From NCBI GenBank assembly GCA_020633125.1, contig JACKEH010000041.1, forward strand, positions 1 to 39,379: a DNA stretch of 39,379 nt, read 5' to 3'. Shown here piece by piece: positions 37,800-39,379 of the stretch; within the stretch, counting starts at the first letter, position 1, and each line of letters opens with the position of its first letter. The translations under genes and the position numbers were made by a program. Under the pieces are notes generated by a model. That model was not told the DNA's origin, ran no database searches, and saw only the letters and a list, made by a program, of their open reading frames with translations. Origin of the DNA: Sandaracinus sp. (GTDB taxonomy: Bacteria; Myxococcota_A; Polyangia; Polyangiales; Houyiibacteriaceae).

Positions 37800-39379
37800 G
37801 CGACGCCCCGCGACCGTCTTTGGCGACCCTCGTACGCGAAGGGCTGCTCGTTCGCCCCGGCGAGGGCGGGCGGGTCGCGCTGCTCTTCGCGCACCTGCTC
37901 CTGGCGTCCGCGATCTTCGTCATGGGGCGCGCGGTTCGCGACACCCTCTTCCTCAGCCGCTTCTCGCTCGACGCGCTGCCCTGGATGTTCGTCGCCTACG
38001 GCGTCGCGAGCGCGATCACCGTCGTGGTGTACGCCCAGGTCGCCGACCGCGCGCCGCGGGACCGCATGATCGCGATCTGGTCCGCGCTCGGCATCACGAC
38101 CTACGTCGGCACCTGGTTCGCCGTGCGTGCCGAACAGGCGTGGATCTACCCGACCTTCTACGTCTGGTCCGAGGTCTTCGCGAACCTGCTCATCTCGCAG
38201 TTCTGGACGCTCGCCAACGACGTCTTCGACCCCCGCTCGGCCAAGCGGCTCTTCGGCACCGTCGGCGCCGCGCGCGTGCTCGGCATCATCGTCGTCGGCC
38301 TCGTGACCGGCGTCGTCGTGCGCGCGATCGGCACCGAGCAACTCCTCTTCGTGCTCTGCGGCATGCTCGCCGTCGTCGCCGCGCTCGCGCTTCGACTCGG
38401 GCGCGAGGTGCGTCCCGCGCCACGCCCCGTCCGGTCCCGTCGCCAGCGCCGACCTCCCCCGAGCGTCCTCCGCGACCGCTACGTCGGCGCGCTCGCGCTC
38501 ATGATGCTCTTGGCCTTCGCGAGCCTCACCGTCGGCGACTACCAGTTCAAGGCGATCGCCCGCGAGACCTACCGCGAGGACGCGCTCGCCGCGTTCTTCT
38601 CCTACTTCTACGCGGGCGCCGGCATCCTCGCCTTCGTCTTCCAGCTCGTCGGCACGCCGCGCATCTTGCGCCGCTTCGGCGTCGGCGCAGGCATGGCCGT
38701 GATGCCCGGCGTCTTCGGCGTCGCCAGCGCGGCGCTGCTCGCGATGCCCAGCCTCGCCTTCGCATCGGCGATGAAGTTCGCGGACAACGGCTTCCAATAC
38801 ACGATTCACGAGACCACGCTTCAATCGCTCTACGTACCTTTCCCGGCCGCGGTGAAGGTACGAACCCGTGCGTTCCTCGACGCGGTCGCCAAGCCGCTCG
38901 CGTACGGCTTCGGCGGCGTGTTGCTGCTCCTCTTCGCGCACCCGCTCGGCACGGTGGGCCTCTCGTGGGTCGCGCTCGCCACGACCGTCGCGTGGATCGC
39001 CCTCGTGCCCTTCGTACGCAAACGCTACGTGGCGCGCCTGCAGGCCACGCTTCGCGTGCACGGACTCGACGAGCACGACGCGCCGGTCCTCGACGCACAC
39101 GCGCGCGCCGCGATGCAGCAGGCGTTGTCGAGCGAAGATCCTCGCCACGTCGTCGCCGCGCTCGACGCGCTCGGAGACGCGGTCGAGCCCGCCGCCGCCG
39201 CCGAAGCGCTCGCACGCCTCGCGAAAGATTCGGAGCCCGCCGTTCGCGCCACCGCGCTGCAGCGCCTCGGTGGTCTGCCGAGCGACGCGCTCGCGCCCCT
39301 GCCGCTCGCCCACGCGCTCGAAGACGCCTCCGCCCCCGTGCGCGCCGCCGCGTGTGGCGCGCTGGCCGCCCGCGAAGCC
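37796..39379 (+). CDS. ATP/ADP-translocase-like (NTT/Npt1) transporter with C-terminal HEAT repeats, truncated by window end
   Basis: 528 codons to the window end, no stop. After a short cytoplasmic tail come about ten to twelve membrane helices (for example LLFAHLLLASAIFVMGRAVRDTLFLSRF, LPWMFVAYGVASAITVVVYAQVADR, LLISQFWTLANDVFDPRSAKRLFGTVGAARVLG). The AND.FDPR..KR.FG and the E.L...Y.PFP...K.R.R.FLD.VAKP stretch fit the NTT family. From about residue 430 on the sequence is helical repeats (EDPRHVVAALDALGDAVEPAAAAEALARLAKDSEPAVRATALQRLG), the HEAT pattern. NTT proteins exchange ATP/ADP in plastids and intracellular bacteria. HEAT-fused relatives occur in free-living bacteria, where the role is unclear. 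The start is at ATG 37796, overlapping the previous stop. Confidence 0.9.
   Translation, partial: MSDAPRPSLATLVREGLLVRPGEGGRVALLFAHLLLASAIFVMGRAVRDTLFLSRFSLDALPWMFVAYGVASAITVVVYAQVADRAPRDRMIAIWSALGITTYVGTWFAVRAEQAWIYPTFYVWSEVFANLLISQFWTLANDVFDPRSAKRLFGTVGAARVLGIIVVGLVTGVVVRAIGTEQLLFVLCGMLAVVAALALRLGREVRPAPRPVRSRRQRRPPPSVLRDRYVGALALMMLLAFASLTVGDYQFKAIARETYREDALAAFFSYFYAGAGILAFVFQLVGTPRILRRFGVGAGMAVMPGVFGVASAALLAMPSLAFASAMKFADNGFQYTIHETTLQSLYVPFPAAVKVRTRAFLDAVAKPLAYGFGGVLLLLFAHPLGTVGLSWVALATTVAWIALVPFVRKRYVARLQATLRVHGLDEHDAPVLDAHARAAMQQALSSEDPRHVVAALDALGDAVEPAAAAEALARLAKDSEPAVRATALQRLGGLPSDALAPLPLAHALEDASAPVRAAACGALAAREA

Overview
The window is very GC-rich DNA from a bacterium that looks like a member of the Myxococcota, probably the Polyangiales/Sandaracinaceae side. 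No rRNA or other marker gene fixes this. The case rests on many lipoproteins whose mature part starts with Asp/Ala/Gly-rich linkers, Cys-rich proteins with a MopE-like metal-binding motif, a MYXO-CTERM-like C-terminal tail, TPR-PEGA and ankyrin proteins, an NHL-propeller lipoprotein, and intergenic regions full of short tandem repeats. I saw no tRNA, rRNA, CRISPR array, transposase, integrase or phage gene.

Layout. Positions 70-8925 are a minus-strand block: a lipoprotein alpha/beta hydrolase, a SAM methyltransferase overlapping an alkaline-phosphatase-superfamily phosphodiesterase (GTGA), a membrane diguanylate cyclase with an I-site, an M16 protease pair (one active, one lacking HxxEH), and two tandem paralogous lipoproteins of unknown family. 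A small plus-strand membrane protein follows. Positions 9185-10130 form a repeat island around a four-helix-bundle (S23/IVP-type) gene. Positions 10285-13802 are the beta-oxidation operon fadI-fadJ, with a recognisable promoter and a terminator. Next come an NHL-propeller lipoprotein (14122-16434), a LysR regulator with decayed tandem repeats at its 3' end, an ankyrin/TerB-like protein and a polytopic membrane protein. Positions 20193-22188 hold a divergent pair, an 18-Cys lipoprotein and a GH19-like lipoprotein. Positions 22280-26256 hold a Rieske oxygenase resembling cholesterol 7-desaturases, a membrane/zinc-ribbon protein, a ferritin-like protein interrupted in frame by a short palindromic repeat, and a propeller-like lipoprotein. 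Positions 26432-31456 hold pcnB divergent from nagZ, a DUF2804 protein and an Asp-box protein with a MYXO-CTERM-like tail. The right end has a VOC protein, a TPR-PEGA protein coupled to a Cys-rich MopE-like lipoprotein, an ABC-F ATPase, and a small acidic protein coupled to an ATP/ADP-translocase-like transporter with C-terminal HEAT repeats, which runs off the window.

How the genes work together. Few pathways are complete. FadI and FadJ together are the classical multienzyme beta-oxidation complex. NagZ (muropeptide recycling), the GH19-like enzyme and the M16 pair fit a cell that turns over or attacks polymers outside the cytoplasm. Many other products are predicted surface lipoproteins.

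The most notable structure lies in the repeats: (1) a roughly 130-140 bp repeat with palindromic ends, present three times and once read through inside a gene; (2) a four-helix-bundle gene flanked by inverted families of repeats and preceded by a head-to-head duplication of its own 5' end; (3) three genes whose stop codon lies inside a short tandem repeat running downstream; (4) hexanucleotide arrays in several intergenic regions.
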